NCBI GenBank assembly: GCA_030447445.1 | Contig: JAUJOW010000001.1 | Location: 152,511-216,510, forward strand | From: Acidimicrobiales bacterium | GTDB lineage: Bacteria; Actinomycetota; Acidimicrobiia; Acidimicrobiales; Iamiaceae | Direction of reading: 5' to 3' | Length of the DNA: 64,000 nucleotides | Shown: piece by piece, positions 28,652 to 38,971 of the stretch | How positions within the stretch are numbered: position 1 is the stretch's first letter | Layout: each line of letters begins with the position of its first letter | Position numbers and translations under genes: made by a program | The notes under the pieces: generated by a model | What the model was told of the DNA's origin: nothing | Databases searched by the model: none | What the model saw: the letters and a program-made list of their open reading frames with translations, nothing else

Positions 28652-30576
28652 CCTCCACGCAGCGAAGGCCCCACGAGCTCCCCCGCGAGGTGCCCGCCGA
28701 GGAACCCGTCCACGGAGCCGACGGCGGCTCGATCGTCGGTCCCGGCCCTCCCGTCGAGGACGACCTGCCCGTCACCGGCGCCCTCGCCGACGCCGGGGCC
28801 GTCGAGGTGCTCCGTCGAGGCCTCGCCGTGAGCCCCGAGCTCAAGGTCGGCATCGCCTTCACCGCTCTCATGGCCCTCGCCACCGCCGTCGGCAAGATCG
28901 CCGTGCCCGTGCTCATCCAGCAGGCCCTCGACCGAGGGGTGCTCGCCCCCGACGGCTTCGACGGCCGTTTCGTGGCCACAGCCTGCATCGCCACCTCCGT
29001 GCTGGTGCTGGTGCTCTACGGCGTGAGCCGGCTCACCTACCGCCGCCTGGTCCTGGCCGCCGAGAACACGCTCTACGGGCTGCGGGTCCGGGTCTTCGCG
29101 CACATCCACGCCCTCGCCATCGCCGACCACGAGGACACCCGGCGAGGCGTGCTCGTGTCCCGCGTCACGAGCGACATCGAGACCCTCGCCCGGTTCGCCG
29201 AGTGGGGAGCGGTGGCCTGGATGGTCAACGGCACCGTCATCGTCGGAGTGCTCGTGGTGATGTTCGTGTACTCCTGGCCCCTCGCCCTCGTCACCACCGC
29301 CATCTTCTTGCCCCTCACCGTCGCGTTGCGGGCGCTGCAACGGCGCCAGCTCGCCGCCTACGACACGGTGCGGACCAGGGTGTCCGAGACGCTCTCGGAG
29401 TTCGCCGAGAGCATCGGCGGCGCCGGCGTCATCCGGGCCTACGGCCTCGACCACCGGGCTCGGCGACGCCTCCACGACGTCATCGACCGCCAGTACCGCA
29501 GCGAGGTGAAGGCGGCGAAGTACTTCGCCGTCATCTTCCCCCTCGGCGACCTCTTCGGGGCCGTCGCCCTGGCGGCGGTGGCGGCGATCGGCGCCTGGTA
29601 CGGGCCGGGCTGGGGCCTCGGAGCCGGGGAGCTCATCGCCTTCCTGTTCCTGGTCAGCCTCGTGCTCACCCCGATCGCCGAGATCGGCGAGGTGCTGGAC
29701 CAGACCCAGACCGCCATCGCCGGCTGGCGCAAGGTGCTGTCGGTACTCGACGTGCCGATCGACGTGGACGAGCGGCGCTCGGGCATCGACCTTCCTGCCG
29801 GGCCGCTGGCCGTCGCCGTCGAGGAGGTCGAGTTCTCCTACCGCCGGGGCGATCGGGTGCTGCGCGACATCGACGTCGACATCCCGGCGGGCACCTCGGT
29901 GGCAGTCGTGGGCGAGACCGGTTCGGGCAAGACCACCTTCGCCAAGCTCCTGTGCCGCCTCGCCGACCCCACCGTCGGCCGGATCCTCGTGGGCGGCGTC
30001 GACCTGCGCGACGTCGACCCGAACGCCCGGCTGCGGGCCATCCGGCTGGTCCCCCAGGACGGGTTCCTGTTCGACGCCACCCTGCGCGAGAACCTCCGGG
30101 CCGGGCGCCTCGACGCCAGCGACCACGATCTCGACGCCGCCGTCGACGTCCTCGGGCTGCGCTGGTGGGTGGACCGCTTGCCCGAAGGCCTCGACACCGC
30201 GGTCGGTGAGCGGGGCAGCGGGCTCTCCGTCGGCGAGCGCCAGCTCGTGGCCCTGGTGAGGGCCGAGCTCACCGATCCGGGCCTGCTCATACTCGACGAG
30301 GCCACGAGCGCCGTGGATCCCGAGACCGAACAGGCGCTGGCCGACGCCCTCGGACACCTGGCCGAGGACCGGACCACGGTGAGCATCGCCCACCGCCTCT
30401 CCACCGCCGAGCGGGCCGACCTCGTGCTCGTGTTCGACGGCGGTCGGCTGGTCGAGCGGGGATCCCACGCCGGCCTCGTCGCCGCCGGGGGCGTCTACGC
30501 CCGCCTCTACCGGAGCTGGCTCGGTACATCCGGGTTCCAGTGGAGATTGATTGAAACGATACGAGGAGAGATGTAG
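28648..30576 (+). CDS. ABC exporter (TM-ATPase fusion), partner of preceding gene
   Basis: VAVVGETGSGKTTFAKLLCRL; GLSVGERQLVALVRAELTDPGLLILDEATSAVD; ATG overlaps upstream gene end. Confidence 0.9.
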   Translation: MTSTQRRPHELPREVPAEEPVHGADGGSIVGPGPPVEDDLPVTGALADAGAVEVLRRGLAVSPELKVGIAFTALMALATAVGKIAVPVLIQQALDRGVLAPDGFDGRFVATACIATSVLVLVLYGVSRLTYRRLVLAAENTLYGLRVRVFAHIHALAIADHEDTRRGVLVSRVTSDIETLARFAEWGAVAWMVNGTVIVGVLVVMFVYSWPLALVTTAIFLPLTVALRALQRRQLAAYDTVRTRVSETLSEFAESIGGAGVIRAYGLDHRARRRLHDVIDRQYRSEVKAAKYFAVIFPLGDLFGAVALAAVAAIGAWYGPGWGLGAGELIAFLFLVSLVLTPIAEIGEVLDQTQTAIAGWRKVLSVLDVPIDVDERRSGIDLPAGPLAVAVEEVEFSYRRGDRVLRDIDVDIPAGTSVAVVGETGSGKTTFAKLLCRLADPTVGRILVGGVDLRDVDPNARLRAIRLVPQDGFLFDATLRENLRAGRLDASDHDLDAAVDVLGLRWWVDRLPEGLDTAVGERGSGLSVGERQLVALVRAELTDPGLLILDEATSAVDPETEQALADALGHLAEDRTTVSIAHRLSTAERADLVLVFDGGRLVERGSHAGLVAAGGVYARLYRSWLGTSGFQWRLIETIRGEM

Positions 30577-30789
30577 CGTCACCTCTGTGACCGGCCCGCT
30601 GCACCGCTTCCGAGCCCACCTCGCCAACGGGGACGGCCCTGCCGCCGCCGCCGCCCTCGCTGACGCCGACCTGACCACCGCCGACCTCGCCGCCCTGCTC
30701 GACCTCGTGGTGGCCGACTCATCGGAGCACCTCTCGGCCCACCGGCCCCTGACCTCCCCCCTCCACCGGTCAGCCGCCGAGAGGTCCCC

Positions 30790-31854
30790 GTGCCCACCAC
30801 CGCCCGCGCCGTCCCCACCCGCCTCCTCGCCTTTGCCACCGGATCCCGAGCGCACAGCCTGAGCCAACGCTCCGACGCCGGGGAGCTCCAAGCCGCCCTC
30901 GCCCCCTTGCGGCTCTCCCTCAACGCCGGCATCGGCGTCCCACCGCCCCTCGAGGCCCACCTCGGCGACCTCGTCGATCGGTGGGAGGCCCTCGAGGACC
31001 ACGTCGAAGCGGTGGCCCGAGCCTTCCACACCGCCGATCGGCACGGCCTGCTCCCACCCCTGGTGGGCGACGCCGTGCGGTGGGTTGTCGATCAGGCCGA
31101 CGACGTCGGCCTCGTGAGGCACCTCCGCCCCCCGCTGTGGATGCTGGTCACCGGCGCTGTACCGCCGGTGCTGGCCCGCTTCCCCAAGACCGTTCGCACC
31201 GCCGGGGGGCGGCTGATCCCCGCCATCTCGCTGGGGTTCACCGCTGCCGCCATGCTGGAGGACCTCGGCGTCGTGGTGAACCAGGGGAACCCGGCCCGGG
31301 CCTTCGGGGACCGAGGCACGAACTACGTAGCCGACGTGGCCGAGGTCCAGTTCGACCTGGCTCTCGGCGCCTTCACCGCTCGGCCGCACCTGGTCACCGC
31401 CGCCGTCGCCCTCGGCGCTGGGGTGAACTGGGGCAACTGGAAGACCTTCGACGAGCGTCGGCGAGCGGCCGGGCGGGTGGTGGAGACCCTCGACCGAGCC
31501 CAGGACGACGTCCGGGACGAAGCCCGCGACGTGGTCACCGGCGTCATCGACGCCGCCCGGGGCGCCTTGGGCGGTGCCGGGCGGGCCCATCCGACCTTGG
31601 TGCCTCCCTGGTTCGATCCCGTCCTCGACGCCGCTGAGGAGGTCGTGGAAGGGGCCGACGAGGCGATCGACGAGGCCGTCGGGCAGGTCCGGGACACCAC
31701 CGAAGAGGTGACCGAGACCTTCGCCGAGGCCGTGAAGGTGAGCCTCGAGGCCGGTGCGGAGGTGGCCGACGAGGCGATCGAGGGCGTCGGGCGCACCGCC
31801 GTCGCCGTCGGGACCGGGGCGAAGGAGGTCTGGGACACCCTGTCGGGCGACTGA
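30790..31854 (+). CDS. Hypothetical protein
   Basis: 354-aa ORF; helical C-terminus rich in E/V/A repeats. Confidence 0.55.
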   Translation: MPTTARAVPTRLLAFATGSRAHSLSQRSDAGELQAALAPLRLSLNAGIGVPPPLEAHLGDLVDRWEALEDHVEAVARAFHTADRHGLLPPLVGDAVRWVVDQADDVGLVRHLRPPLWMLVTGAVPPVLARFPKTVRTAGGRLIPAISLGFTAAAMLEDLGVVVNQGNPARAFGDRGTNYVADVAEVQFDLALGAFTARPHLVTAAVALGAGVNWGNWKTFDERRRAAGRVVETLDRAQDDVRDEARDVVTGVIDAARGALGGAGRAHPTLVPPWFDPVLDAAEEVVEGADEAIDEAVGQVRDTTEEVTETFAEAVKVSLEAGAEVADEAIEGVGRTAVAVGTGAKEVWDTLSGD

Positions 31855-31885
31855 CCCCAGGTGGGCCACCGGTACCGTGCCCGGC

Positions 31886-32755
31886 GTGCCGGAGCTGCCC
31901 GAGGTCGAGACCATCCGGCGCCAGCTCACCCCCCTCCTCACCGGTCGCCGGGTGGTGCGGGTCGAGGCCCACCCCTCGGCGAAGTTCTCACCGGCCGCCG
32001 CCGCCGTCGGCGCCACCGTCACCGGCGTCGACCGGCGGGGGAAGTACCTCCTGTGGGCGCTGGGAGACGGTCGCGAGCTGATCGTGCACCTCGGCATGAC
32101 CGGCGTGCTGCGACCGGCCGAGGCGGCGGCGGCGGCCGACCCCTACGTCCGGGCCCGTTGGCACCTCGACGACGGTGGCGCCCTCGAGCTGCGGGACGTC
32201 CGTCGGTTCGGTCGCATCGCCGTCGTCCAGACCGGCCACTACGCCGCCCTCCCCACCCTGCATCGACTCGGACCCGAGCCCTTCGACGCCGCCTTCACCC
32301 CGGAGGGGCTGTGGCGGGCGATGGGCGCCAGCTCGGTTCGGGTCAAGACCCAGCTGCTCGGCCAGCGGGCGGTGGCTGGGGTGGGCAACATCTACGCCGA
32401 CGAGGCCTTGTGGCGAGCGGCCGTCGATCCGGCCGCTCGGCGCATCACCCGGGCGCAGGCGGCGGCGCTGCACGGGGCCGTCCGCGAGGTGCTCGCCGCC
32501 GGCATCGCCCACGGGGGGACGACCCTGCGGGACTACCGGACCCCGGCCGGCGGGACTGGCGGCAACCAGCACCACCTCGCCTGCTATGGCCGGGCCGGGC
32601 AGGCCTGCCGCCGTTGCGGGACGCTGCTGCGACGGCGGCTGGTGGACGGCCGCGGCACCACCTGGTGCGGGAGCTGCCAATCCCGTCGGTCGCCCGCCCG
32701 CGGCGGCGCCGCCAACCAGAGCCTCTATGGTCAGCCCATGAGTGGGCAGCCATGA
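31886..32755 (+). CDS. fpg: Formamidopyrimidine-DNA glycosylase
   Basis: VPELPEVETIRRQLTPLL; GVGNIYADEALWRA; C-terminal zinc finger CYGRAGQACRRCG...CGSCQ. Confidence 0.9.
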   Translation: MPELPEVETIRRQLTPLLTGRRVVRVEAHPSAKFSPAAAAVGATVTGVDRRGKYLLWALGDGRELIVHLGMTGVLRPAEAAAAADPYVRARWHLDDGGALELRDVRRFGRIAVVQTGHYAALPTLHRLGPEPFDAAFTPEGLWRAMGASSVRVKTQLLGQRAVAGVGNIYADEALWRAAVDPAARRITRAQAAALHGAVREVLAAGIAHGGTTLRDYRTPAGGTGGNQHHLACYGRAGQACRRCGTLLRRRLVDGRGTTWCGSCQSRRSPARGGAANQSLYGQPMSGQP

Positions 32756-33519
32756 GCGACCTGTTCTCCGTCGAGGGCAAGGTGGCCCTCGTCACCGGCG
32801 GCTCCCGCGGCATTGGCCTGATGATCGCCCGTGGCTTCGTCGAAGCCGGGTCCCGGGTCTACGTCTCGTCCCGCAAGGCCGACGCCTGCGAGGAGGTCGC
32901 CGCCGAGCTGTCCAAGGTCGGGACGTGCGCCGCCCTAGCGGCCAACCTGGCCACCGAGGACGCATGCCGTCGCCTCGCCGCCGAGGTGGCCGACCGGGAG
33001 GACCGCCTCCACGTCCTGGTCAACAACGCCGGCGCCACCTGGGGGGCGCCCATCGACGACTTCGACGATGCCGCCTGGGACCGGGTGCTCGACCTGAACG
33101 TGAAGGGCGTGTTCCACCTCACCCGGTTCCTGCGCCCTACCCTCGAAGCCGCCGCCACCGGCGACGATCCCGCCCGGGTCATCAACATCGGCTCCATCGA
33201 CGGCATCCGCACGCCGGTCCTGGAGACGTACTCGTACTCGGCCAGCAAGGCCGCCGTGCACCAGCTCACCCGCCACCTGGCCCGCCGCCTCGCCCCCCGG
33301 ATCACGGTCAACGCCGTGGCCCCCGGCCCGTTCGAGTCCAAGATGATGGCGGCCACGCTCGAGGCCTTCGGCGACGAGATCGCCGCCAGCGCCCCGATGC
33401 AGCGCATCGGCCGCCCCGACGACATGGTCGGCGTGACCCGCTACCTCGCCTCGAGAGCCGGTGCCTACCTCACCGGCGCCGTGATCCCCGTCGACGGCGG
33501 CATCGCCGCCACCGCATGA
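32752..33519 (+). CDS. SDR family oxidoreductase
   Basis: VALVTGGSRGIGLMIARGF; NNAGATWGAP; YSASKAAVHQLT. Confidence 0.9.
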   Translation: MSDLFSVEGKVALVTGGSRGIGLMIARGFVEAGSRVYVSSRKADACEEVAAELSKVGTCAALAANLATEDACRRLAAEVADREDRLHVLVNNAGATWGAPIDDFDDAAWDRVLDLNVKGVFHLTRFLRPTLEAAATGDDPARVINIGSIDGIRTPVLETYSYSASKAAVHQLTRHLARRLAPRITVNAVAPGPFESKMMAATLEAFGDEIAASAPMQRIGRPDDMVGVTRYLASRAGAYLTGAVIPVDGGIAATA

Positions 33520-33569
33520 GCCGGCCGCGATGAGGGAGCCCTGATGAGAGCAGAGACCAGGGAGCACCG

Positions 33570-34346
33570 ATGACTGACCAGGAGGAGACCAGGGCGTGGT
33601 CAACCGACGGGAACGGCGCCACTCACGCCTGGCGAGCTGACGGCAGCGACAGTGGGGAGGCCACCAAGGCGTGGCGAAACGGGGACACCGCGGCTGCCGG
33701 TCCGTCCACCCTGCCGGAGGGCACGGCCACCGAGGCGGCCGCCGGCGCCGGGGTGGGGGCGCCGTGGCTACCGGCCCCGGAGAGCGCCGATGGCGCCACC
33801 AGCATCGACGGCCCGCCACCACAGGACGAGCGGTCCGGAGGGGCTCCCCGGGGGTTGATCGCCGCCATCGTCGTCGTGCTCGTGGCCATCATCGCCCTCG
33901 CCATCGCCCTGTTGGTCCTCAACATCGGCGATGACGACGACGACGGCCCGCCGGCGACCACCACGACCACCACGGCTCCGTCCACCACCGCCTCCACCAC
34001 CGCCGCCACGGCACCGACCACGCCAGCGCCTCCGAGCTCGGCGACGACACCTGAGCCGACCACCGAACCGACCACGGCGCCGACCACCGACGCGCCCACC
34101 ACCACGACCACCAGGGCACCCACGACCGCGGCGCCGACCACCGATGCGCCGACCACCGAAGCGCCCACGACGACGGCCACCACCGCCCCGGCCACCACCG
34201 CCCCGACCACCACGGCCCCGACCACCACGGCCCCGACCACCACGGCCCCGACGACCACGGCACCCACGACCACGGCGCCGACGACCACGACCACCACGAC
34301 CTCGACGACCACCACCACGACGACCACGACGACGGCGCCGGCCTGA
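33570..34346 (+). CDS. Membrane protein with long Thr/Ala/Pro low-complexity tail
   Basis: Single TM segment LIAAIVVVLVAIIALAIALLVLNI then TTTTTAPSTT...APTTTAPTTT repeats. Confidence 0.6.
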   Translation: MTDQEETRAWSTDGNGATHAWRADGSDSGEATKAWRNGDTAAAGPSTLPEGTATEAAAGAGVGAPWLPAPESADGATSIDGPPPQDERSGGAPRGLIAAIVVVLVAIIALAIALLVLNIGDDDDDGPPATTTTTTAPSTTASTTAATAPTTPAPPSSATTPEPTTEPTTAPTTDAPTTTTTRAPTTAAPTTDAPTTEAPTTTATTAPATTAPTTTAPTTTAPTTTAPTTTAPTTTAPTTTTTTTSTTTTTTTTTTAPA

Positions 34347-34393
34347 GCGCGCCGGTCAGCGGTCCGGCTGGCCCCATCGGCCATGATGGCGAG

Positions 34394-34735
34394 ATGTCCG
34401 AACACGACGAACGCCCCTGGGGCAGCTACACGGTCATCGACGACGCCGACTCCCACAAGGTGAAGCGGATGGTCGTGGCCCCGGGGAAGCGGCTCAGCTA
34501 CCAGCGCCACGCGCACCGGGCCGAGCACTGGTTCGTCGTGGCCGGGGAGGGTACCGTCGTCGTCGACGGGGAGGAGCGGCCGGTGCGCTCGGGGCAGGCC
34601 GTCGACGTCCCCCTGGGGGCGGCCCATCGCATCGGGAACACCGGTGCCGACCCGCTCGTGTTCATCGAGGTGCAGCACGGCGATTCGTTCTCCGAGGACG
34701 ACATCGAGCGCCTCGACGACGACTACGGCCGCTGA
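34394..34735 (+). CDS. Cupin / mannose-6-phosphate isomerase type II-like
   Basis: ERPWGSYTVID...KRLSYQRHAHRAEHWFVVAGEGTVVVDGEERPV...GAAHRIGNTG. Confidence 0.85.
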   Translation: MSEHDERPWGSYTVIDDADSHKVKRMVVAPGKRLSYQRHAHRAEHWFVVAGEGTVVVDGEERPVRSGQAVDVPLGAAHRIGNTGADPLVFIEVQHGDSFSEDDIERLDDDYGR

Positions 34736-36213
34736 CCGAGGGCCCGGAGGGTGTCGATGGTGTCGGCCTCGGCCGGTGCCTTGTCGGGCCGGTAGCGGAC
34801 CACCCTGGCGAAGCGGAGGGCGATCCCGCCGGGGTACCGGGTCGAGCGCTGCACCCCGTCGAGGGCGATCTCGACCACCTGCGCGGGGCGGACGTGCACG
34901 ACGTGGTCACGGCGGTCGGTCTCCAGGGCGAGGAAGCGCTCGGTCTGCCAAGCGAGCAGGGCGTCGGTGAGGCCCTTGAACGTCTTGCCGACCATCACGA
35001 ACCCGCCGTCGGGGTCCCGGGCGCCGAGGTGCAGGTTCGACAACCAGCCCCGACGCCGGCCACTTCCCCACTCCACGGCCAGCACCACCAAGTCCACGGT
35101 GTGGACCGGCTTCACCTTCTGCCAGGCCTTGCCCCGCCGCCCGGCGGCGTAGGGAGAGCCCGCCGCCTTGACCATCACGCCCTCGTGCCCGGCCGCCAAC
35201 GCCTCGGCCTGCACCACCTCGGCGGCAGCGACGTCATCGGTGACCACCCCGGGGATGCGCCACCGGCCGGCCACCTCGTCGAGCACGGCCAGACGGTCCC
35301 GGAGGGGCTCGTCGACGAGATCGACGCCGTCGCGGTGCAGGCAGTCGAAGAACCAGGGCTGCAGCACGGCGACGGCGTCGCGCTCGGCGCCGAACCGGGC
35401 CATGGTGTCCTGGAAGCTGCGTGGTCGGTCGTCCTCGCCGAGGCTGAGCGTCTCCCCGTCGAGCACCACGGTGTCGACGGGTAGGGCTCGCACCGCCTCC
35501 ACCACCTCGGGCAGGCGGTGGGTGACCTCGTTCAGGTTGCGGGTGAACACGGCGACCTCGTCGCCGTGGCGGTGCACCTGGATGCGGGCACCGTCGAGCT
35601 TCCACTCGACCGACGACTCGCCCAGCTCGGCGAGGGCGGCGGCCACGTCGGGGGCGGTGGAGGCGAGCATGGGCCGGACCGGTCGCCCTGCCACCAGCCC
35701 GATGGCGGCCAACGCCGGCTCGCCTCCGCTGAGCGCCGCCGTGGCCGTGGGGCCGAGGTGGCCGCCCAGCATGTGGGCGCGGCGCACGGCGGCAGAGGGC
35801 ACCCCGGCGGACCGGGCCACCGCCTCCACCATCACCCCCTCGAGAGCGCCCTGGCGCAGCTCCCCCACGAGGAGGCGACGGACGAAGTCGGCCTCGGGAG
35901 CGGTGGCCCGGCGCAGCAGGTCCGAGAGCAGCCGCTCCCGGAGGCCGGCCGAGCCGGGGCCGCCGAGGGCGGCGAGCGCATCGAGGGCGGCGTCGAGGTC
36001 GCCGACGGTGAGGGTGGGGACGGCGGCGGGCTCGACGGCCAGGCCGACGACGGTCCGCCAGCCGACCCCCACCTTGCCCTGGCGGGGTTCACCGGTGAGG
36101 AAGGCCACGGCCGCCGTCACCTCGTCGAGGGCCAGGCGGTCGAGCAGCTCGGACAGGGCGGCGACCTTGGCCGAGCGGGCCGACGTGGCGGCGACGCCGT
36201 CGGCGGTGGCCAC
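34723..36213 (-). CDS. ATP-dependent DNA ligase (start approximate)
   Basis: VEWKLDGARIQVHRHGDEVAVFTRNLNEVT; VLDGETLSL; EGVMVKAAGSPYAAGRRGKAWQKVKP. Confidence 0.88.
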   Translation of the reverse strand: MATADGVAATSARSAKVAALSELLDRLALDEVTAAVAFLTGEPRQGKVGVGWRTVVGLAVEPAAVPTLTVGDLDAALDALAALGGPGSAGLRERLLSDLLRRATAPEADFVRRLLVGELRQGALEGVMVEAVARSAGVPSAAVRRAHMLGGHLGPTATAALSGGEPALAAIGLVAGRPVRPMLASTAPDVAAALAELGESSVEWKLDGARIQVHRHGDEVAVFTRNLNEVTHRLPEVVEAVRALPVDTVVLDGETLSLGEDDRPRSFQDTMARFGAERDAVAVLQPWFFDCLHRDGVDLVDEPLRDRLAVLDEVAGRWRIPGVVTDDVAAAEVVQAEALAAGHEGVMVKAAGSPYAAGRRGKAWQKVKPVHTVDLVVLAVEWGSGRRRGWLSNLHLGARDPDGGFVMVGKTFKGLTDALLAWQTERFLALETDRRDHVVHVRPAQVVEIALDGVQRSTRYPGGIALRFARVVRYRPDKAPAEADTIDTLRALGQRP

Positions 36214-36257
36214 GAGGTCGGCCAGCGGGGTCGGGTCCTCGGGAGGTCCGGCGGCGT

Positions 36258-36890
36258 TCAGTGGCCCCGCGCCACCCACTCGTCGAGGTGCGCCGCCTCG
36301 TCGCCGATGCGGGTGTCGTCGCCGTGGCCGGTGTGGACGATGGTGGCGGCCGGCAGGGGCAAGAGTCGGTTCCGGATGCTGTCGATGATGGTGGCGAAGT
36401 CCGAGAACGACCGCCCGGTGGCGCCCGGCCCGCCGTTGAAGAGTGTGTCGCCCGAGAACAGCACGGCAGCCTCGCGGTCGTGGAGGCAGCACCCGCCGGG
36501 GCTGTGGCCAGGGGTGTGCACCACCTCCAGGCGGCGTCCGCCCACGGCCACGACCTGGCCGTCGGCCAGCGCCGCGTCCGGGCGGCGGTCCTCGTAGACG
36601 GAGCCCCACAGCATCGTGTCATCGGGGTGGAGCCAGATCGGGGCCAGCACCTCGTCGGCCAGCGCCGCCGCCACGTTGATGTGGTCGTTGTGACCGTGGG
36701 TGCACACCACCGCCACCACCCGCCGGCCGGCGATGCCGGCCACGATGGGGCGGTGGTCGTGGGCGGCGTCGACGACCACCACCTCGTCGTCGTCACCGAC
36801 GATCCAGATGTTGTTGTCCACCTCGAAGTCCTCGCCGTCGAGCGAGAAGATCCCGCTGGTGACGACCCGGTCGATGCGGGGAGCGGTCAT
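36258..36890 (-). CDS. MBL-fold metallohydrolase
   Basis: VVCTHGHNDHINVAAALAD; HTPGHSPGGCCLHD; HTGHGDDT; adjacent to mscR-like gene. Confidence 0.88.
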   Translation of the reverse strand: MTAPRIDRVVTSGIFSLDGEDFEVDNNIWIVGDDDEVVVVDAAHDHRPIVAGIAGRRVVAVVCTHGHNDHINVAAALADEVLAPIWLHPDDTMLWGSVYEDRRPDAALADGQVVAVGGRRLEVVHTPGHSPGGCCLHDREAAVLFSGDTLFNGGPGATGRSFSDFATIIDSIRNRLLPLPAATIVHTGHGDDTRIGDEAAHLDEWVARGH

Positions 36891-37973
36891 CTACAGGACC
36901 ACGACCGAGCGCAGCACCTCGCCCCGCTGCATGCGGGCGAAGGCCTCCTCCACGTCGTCGAAGGCGATGGTCTCGGACACGAACCGGTCCAGGTCGAGAC
37001 GGCCCTGGAGGTAGAGGTCGATGAGCATGGGGAAGTCCCGGCTCGGCAGGCAGTCCCCGTACCAGGAGGGCTTGAGCCGGCCGCCCCGTCCGAAGAAGTC
37101 GATCATCGGCAGGTCGATGCGCATGTCGGGAGCGGGCACGCCGACCTGCACCAGCGTGCCGGCGAGGTCGCGGGCGTAGAAGGCCTGGGTCATGACCTCG
37201 GGGTGGCCAACGGCCTCGATGCACACGTCGGCGCCGTTGCCGCCGGTGAGCTCCCGGATTGCCTCGACGGGGTCGACGGCGCTGGCGTCGACGGTGTGGG
37301 TGGCCCCGAAGCCGGTGGCCAGGTCGAGCTTGCCGGCGTCGAGGTCGACGGCGATGACGGTGGCGGCCCCGGCCAGGCGGGCGCCGGCGATGGCGGCGTC
37401 GCCCACGCCCCCGCAGCCGAACACGGCCACCGAGTCACCGGGCCCGACCTCGCCGGTGATCATGGCCGCCCCGAGACCGGCCATGACGCCGCAACCGAGC
37501 AGGCCGGCTGCTTCGGGCCGGGCTCGGGCGTCGACCTTGGTGGCCTGGCCGGCGGCCACCAGCGTCTTCTCGGCGAAGGCCCCGATGCCGAGGGCGGGGC
37601 TGAGCGGGCTGCCGCCGAGGGTCATGGCCTGGGTGGCGTTGTGGGTGTCGAAGCAATACCACGGCTGTCCCCGCCGGCACGACCGGCACGTCCCACAGAC
37701 GGCCCGCCAGTTGAGGACCACGAAGTCACCCGGCGCGTGCGTGGTGACGTCGGGTCCGACGGACTCGATCACCCCGGCGGCCTCGTGGCCGAGCAGGAAG
37801 GGGAACTCGTCGTTGATGGCCCCCTCCCGGTAGTGCAGGTCGGTGTGGCAGACGCCGCAGGCCTGCACCGCGACCAGCACCTCACCGGGGCCGGGATCGG
37901 GCACCGAGATGGTCTCCACCGAGACCGGCGATCCCTTGGCCTCGGACACCACGGCTCGGACCTCGTGGGCCAT
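36891..37973 (-). CDS. S-(hydroxymethyl)mycothiol dehydrogenase-like alcohol dehydrogenase
   Basis: [62 protein letters not shown]. Confidence 0.85.
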   Translation of the reverse strand: MAHEVRAVVSEAKGSPVSVETISVPDPGPGEVLVAVQACGVCHTDLHYREGAINDEFPFLLGHEAAGVIESVGPDVTTHAPGDFVVLNWRAVCGTCRSCRRGQPWYCFDTHNATQAMTLGGSPLSPALGIGAFAEKTLVAAGQATKVDARARPEAAGLLGCGVMAGLGAAMITGEVGPGDSVAVFGCGGVGDAAIAGARLAGAATVIAVDLDAGKLDLATGFGATHTVDASAVDPVEAIRELTGGNGADVCIEAVGHPEVMTQAFYARDLAGTLVQVGVPAPDMRIDLPMIDFFGRGGRLKPSWYGDCLPSRDFPMLIDLYLQGRLDLDRFVSETIAFDDVEEAFARMQRGEVLRSVVVL

Positions 37974-38014
37974 CGGCACTCCCCTCGTCGGCTCCGAGGC
38001 GACGATACCGGCCG

Positions 38015-38971
38015 TCAGTAGCCGGGGGCGGGCTCCCAGAGGTCGAAGGCAACGCCCTGGTCGTCGGTGCACGAGGCGTTCCACCCCGACGGGTACTGGG
38101 TGGGCTCGCTGGCGGTGCCGCCCAACCGGCGGACCGACGCCGCCGCCGCCTCGATGTCGTCGACCCGGAAGTACACCGTGACCGCCGGCTCCTCCTGGCC
38201 CCCCAGGAGCCCCCCCGGCGGCGCGATGTTGGGCACGTGGAAGCCCTCGTCGAGGCTGCCGCTCTCGAACCGCCAGCCGAACAGCTCGCCGTAGAAGGCC
38301 CGGGCCCGGCCGGCGTCGGGGACGGCGATGGCGAAGTAGCCGAGAGACACACCGTCGACGTCGGTCGCCGTCGAGGGCGCGGCCCCGGTCCGGTCGAGCG
38401 AGGCGGGCTCGGGCTCGACCTGGGTCTGCAGCGACCACCGATGGCCGAACGGGTCGCGGATGACCCCTGACCGGGCGCCGTAGAACTGGAGCTCCACCGG
38501 GCGCTCGGCGGTGGCTCCGGCGGCGACGGCCCGCTCGAAGGTGGCGTCGGCGTCGGGCACGTGGAGGGTCAGCATCACCGCCGTGCCGCCCACCGTCTCG
38601 GGGCTGACGGCCCCGACCTCGGGGTGCTCGTCGGCGATCATGAGCACGGAGTCCTCGATCCGCAGCTCGGCATGGCCGATGCGCCCGTCGTCGCCGGTGA
38701 TGGGGGGGTACAGCAGGGCGGCCCCGAACACCTCCTCGTAGTAGGCGATGGCCCGGGCGGCGTCGCGGGCGATCAGGTAGGGGGTCAACGCCCGCAGCCC
38801 GGTCGGGACGTGGGGGCCGCTGGTGGTGGTGGACATGGTTCCTCCCGTGGTGGTGGTGCCGGTGGAGAGGCCGAGCGCGGCCTCGATGCGGAGGCGGAGG
38901 TCGGCGGCGAAGGCGGGGTCGGGGGCCAGGGGCACGACCGGCTGGCGCAGGACGTCGAGGGGATCAGGCAT
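38015..38971 (-). CDS. Two-domain VOC/glyoxalase-like protein with N-terminal ECF-associated-like segment
   Basis: [34 protein letters not shown] then two VOC domains; overlaps sigma factor stop. Confidence 0.8.
   Translation of the reverse strand: MPDPLDVLRQPVVPLAPDPAFAADLRLRIEAALGLSTGTTTTGGTMSTTTSGPHVPTGLRALTPYLIARDAARAIAYYEEVFGAALLYPPITGDDGRIGHAELRIEDSVLMIADEHPEVGAVSPETVGGTAVMLTLHVPDADATFERAVAAGATAERPVELQFYGARSGVIRDPFGHRWSLQTQVEPEPASLDRTGAAPSTATDVDGVSLGYFAIAVPDAGRARAFYGELFGWRFESGSLDEGFHVPNIAPPGGLLGGQEEPAVTVYFRVDDIEAAAASVRRLGGTASEPTQYPSGWNASCTDDQGVAFDLWEPAPGY

Noticed and set aside
30540-30560. gattgaaac resembling a CRISPR repeat 3' end
   Set aside because: Single occurrence, no direct repeats or spacers nearby; it is the end of the ABC transporter coding frame.
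28606-32097. 1163-aa minus-strand ORF and other very long antisense ORFs (e.g. 20991-22964 +, 46079-47494 +, 50492-52663 +)
   Set aside because: Shadow frames of high-GC coding sequence on the opposite strand; composition is biased and no family motifs are present.
33950-34340. Tandem DNA repeat / VNTR
   Set aside because: Low-complexity Thr/Pro/Ala coding stretch (APTTT) with irregular units; ordinary for linker tails of surface proteins.
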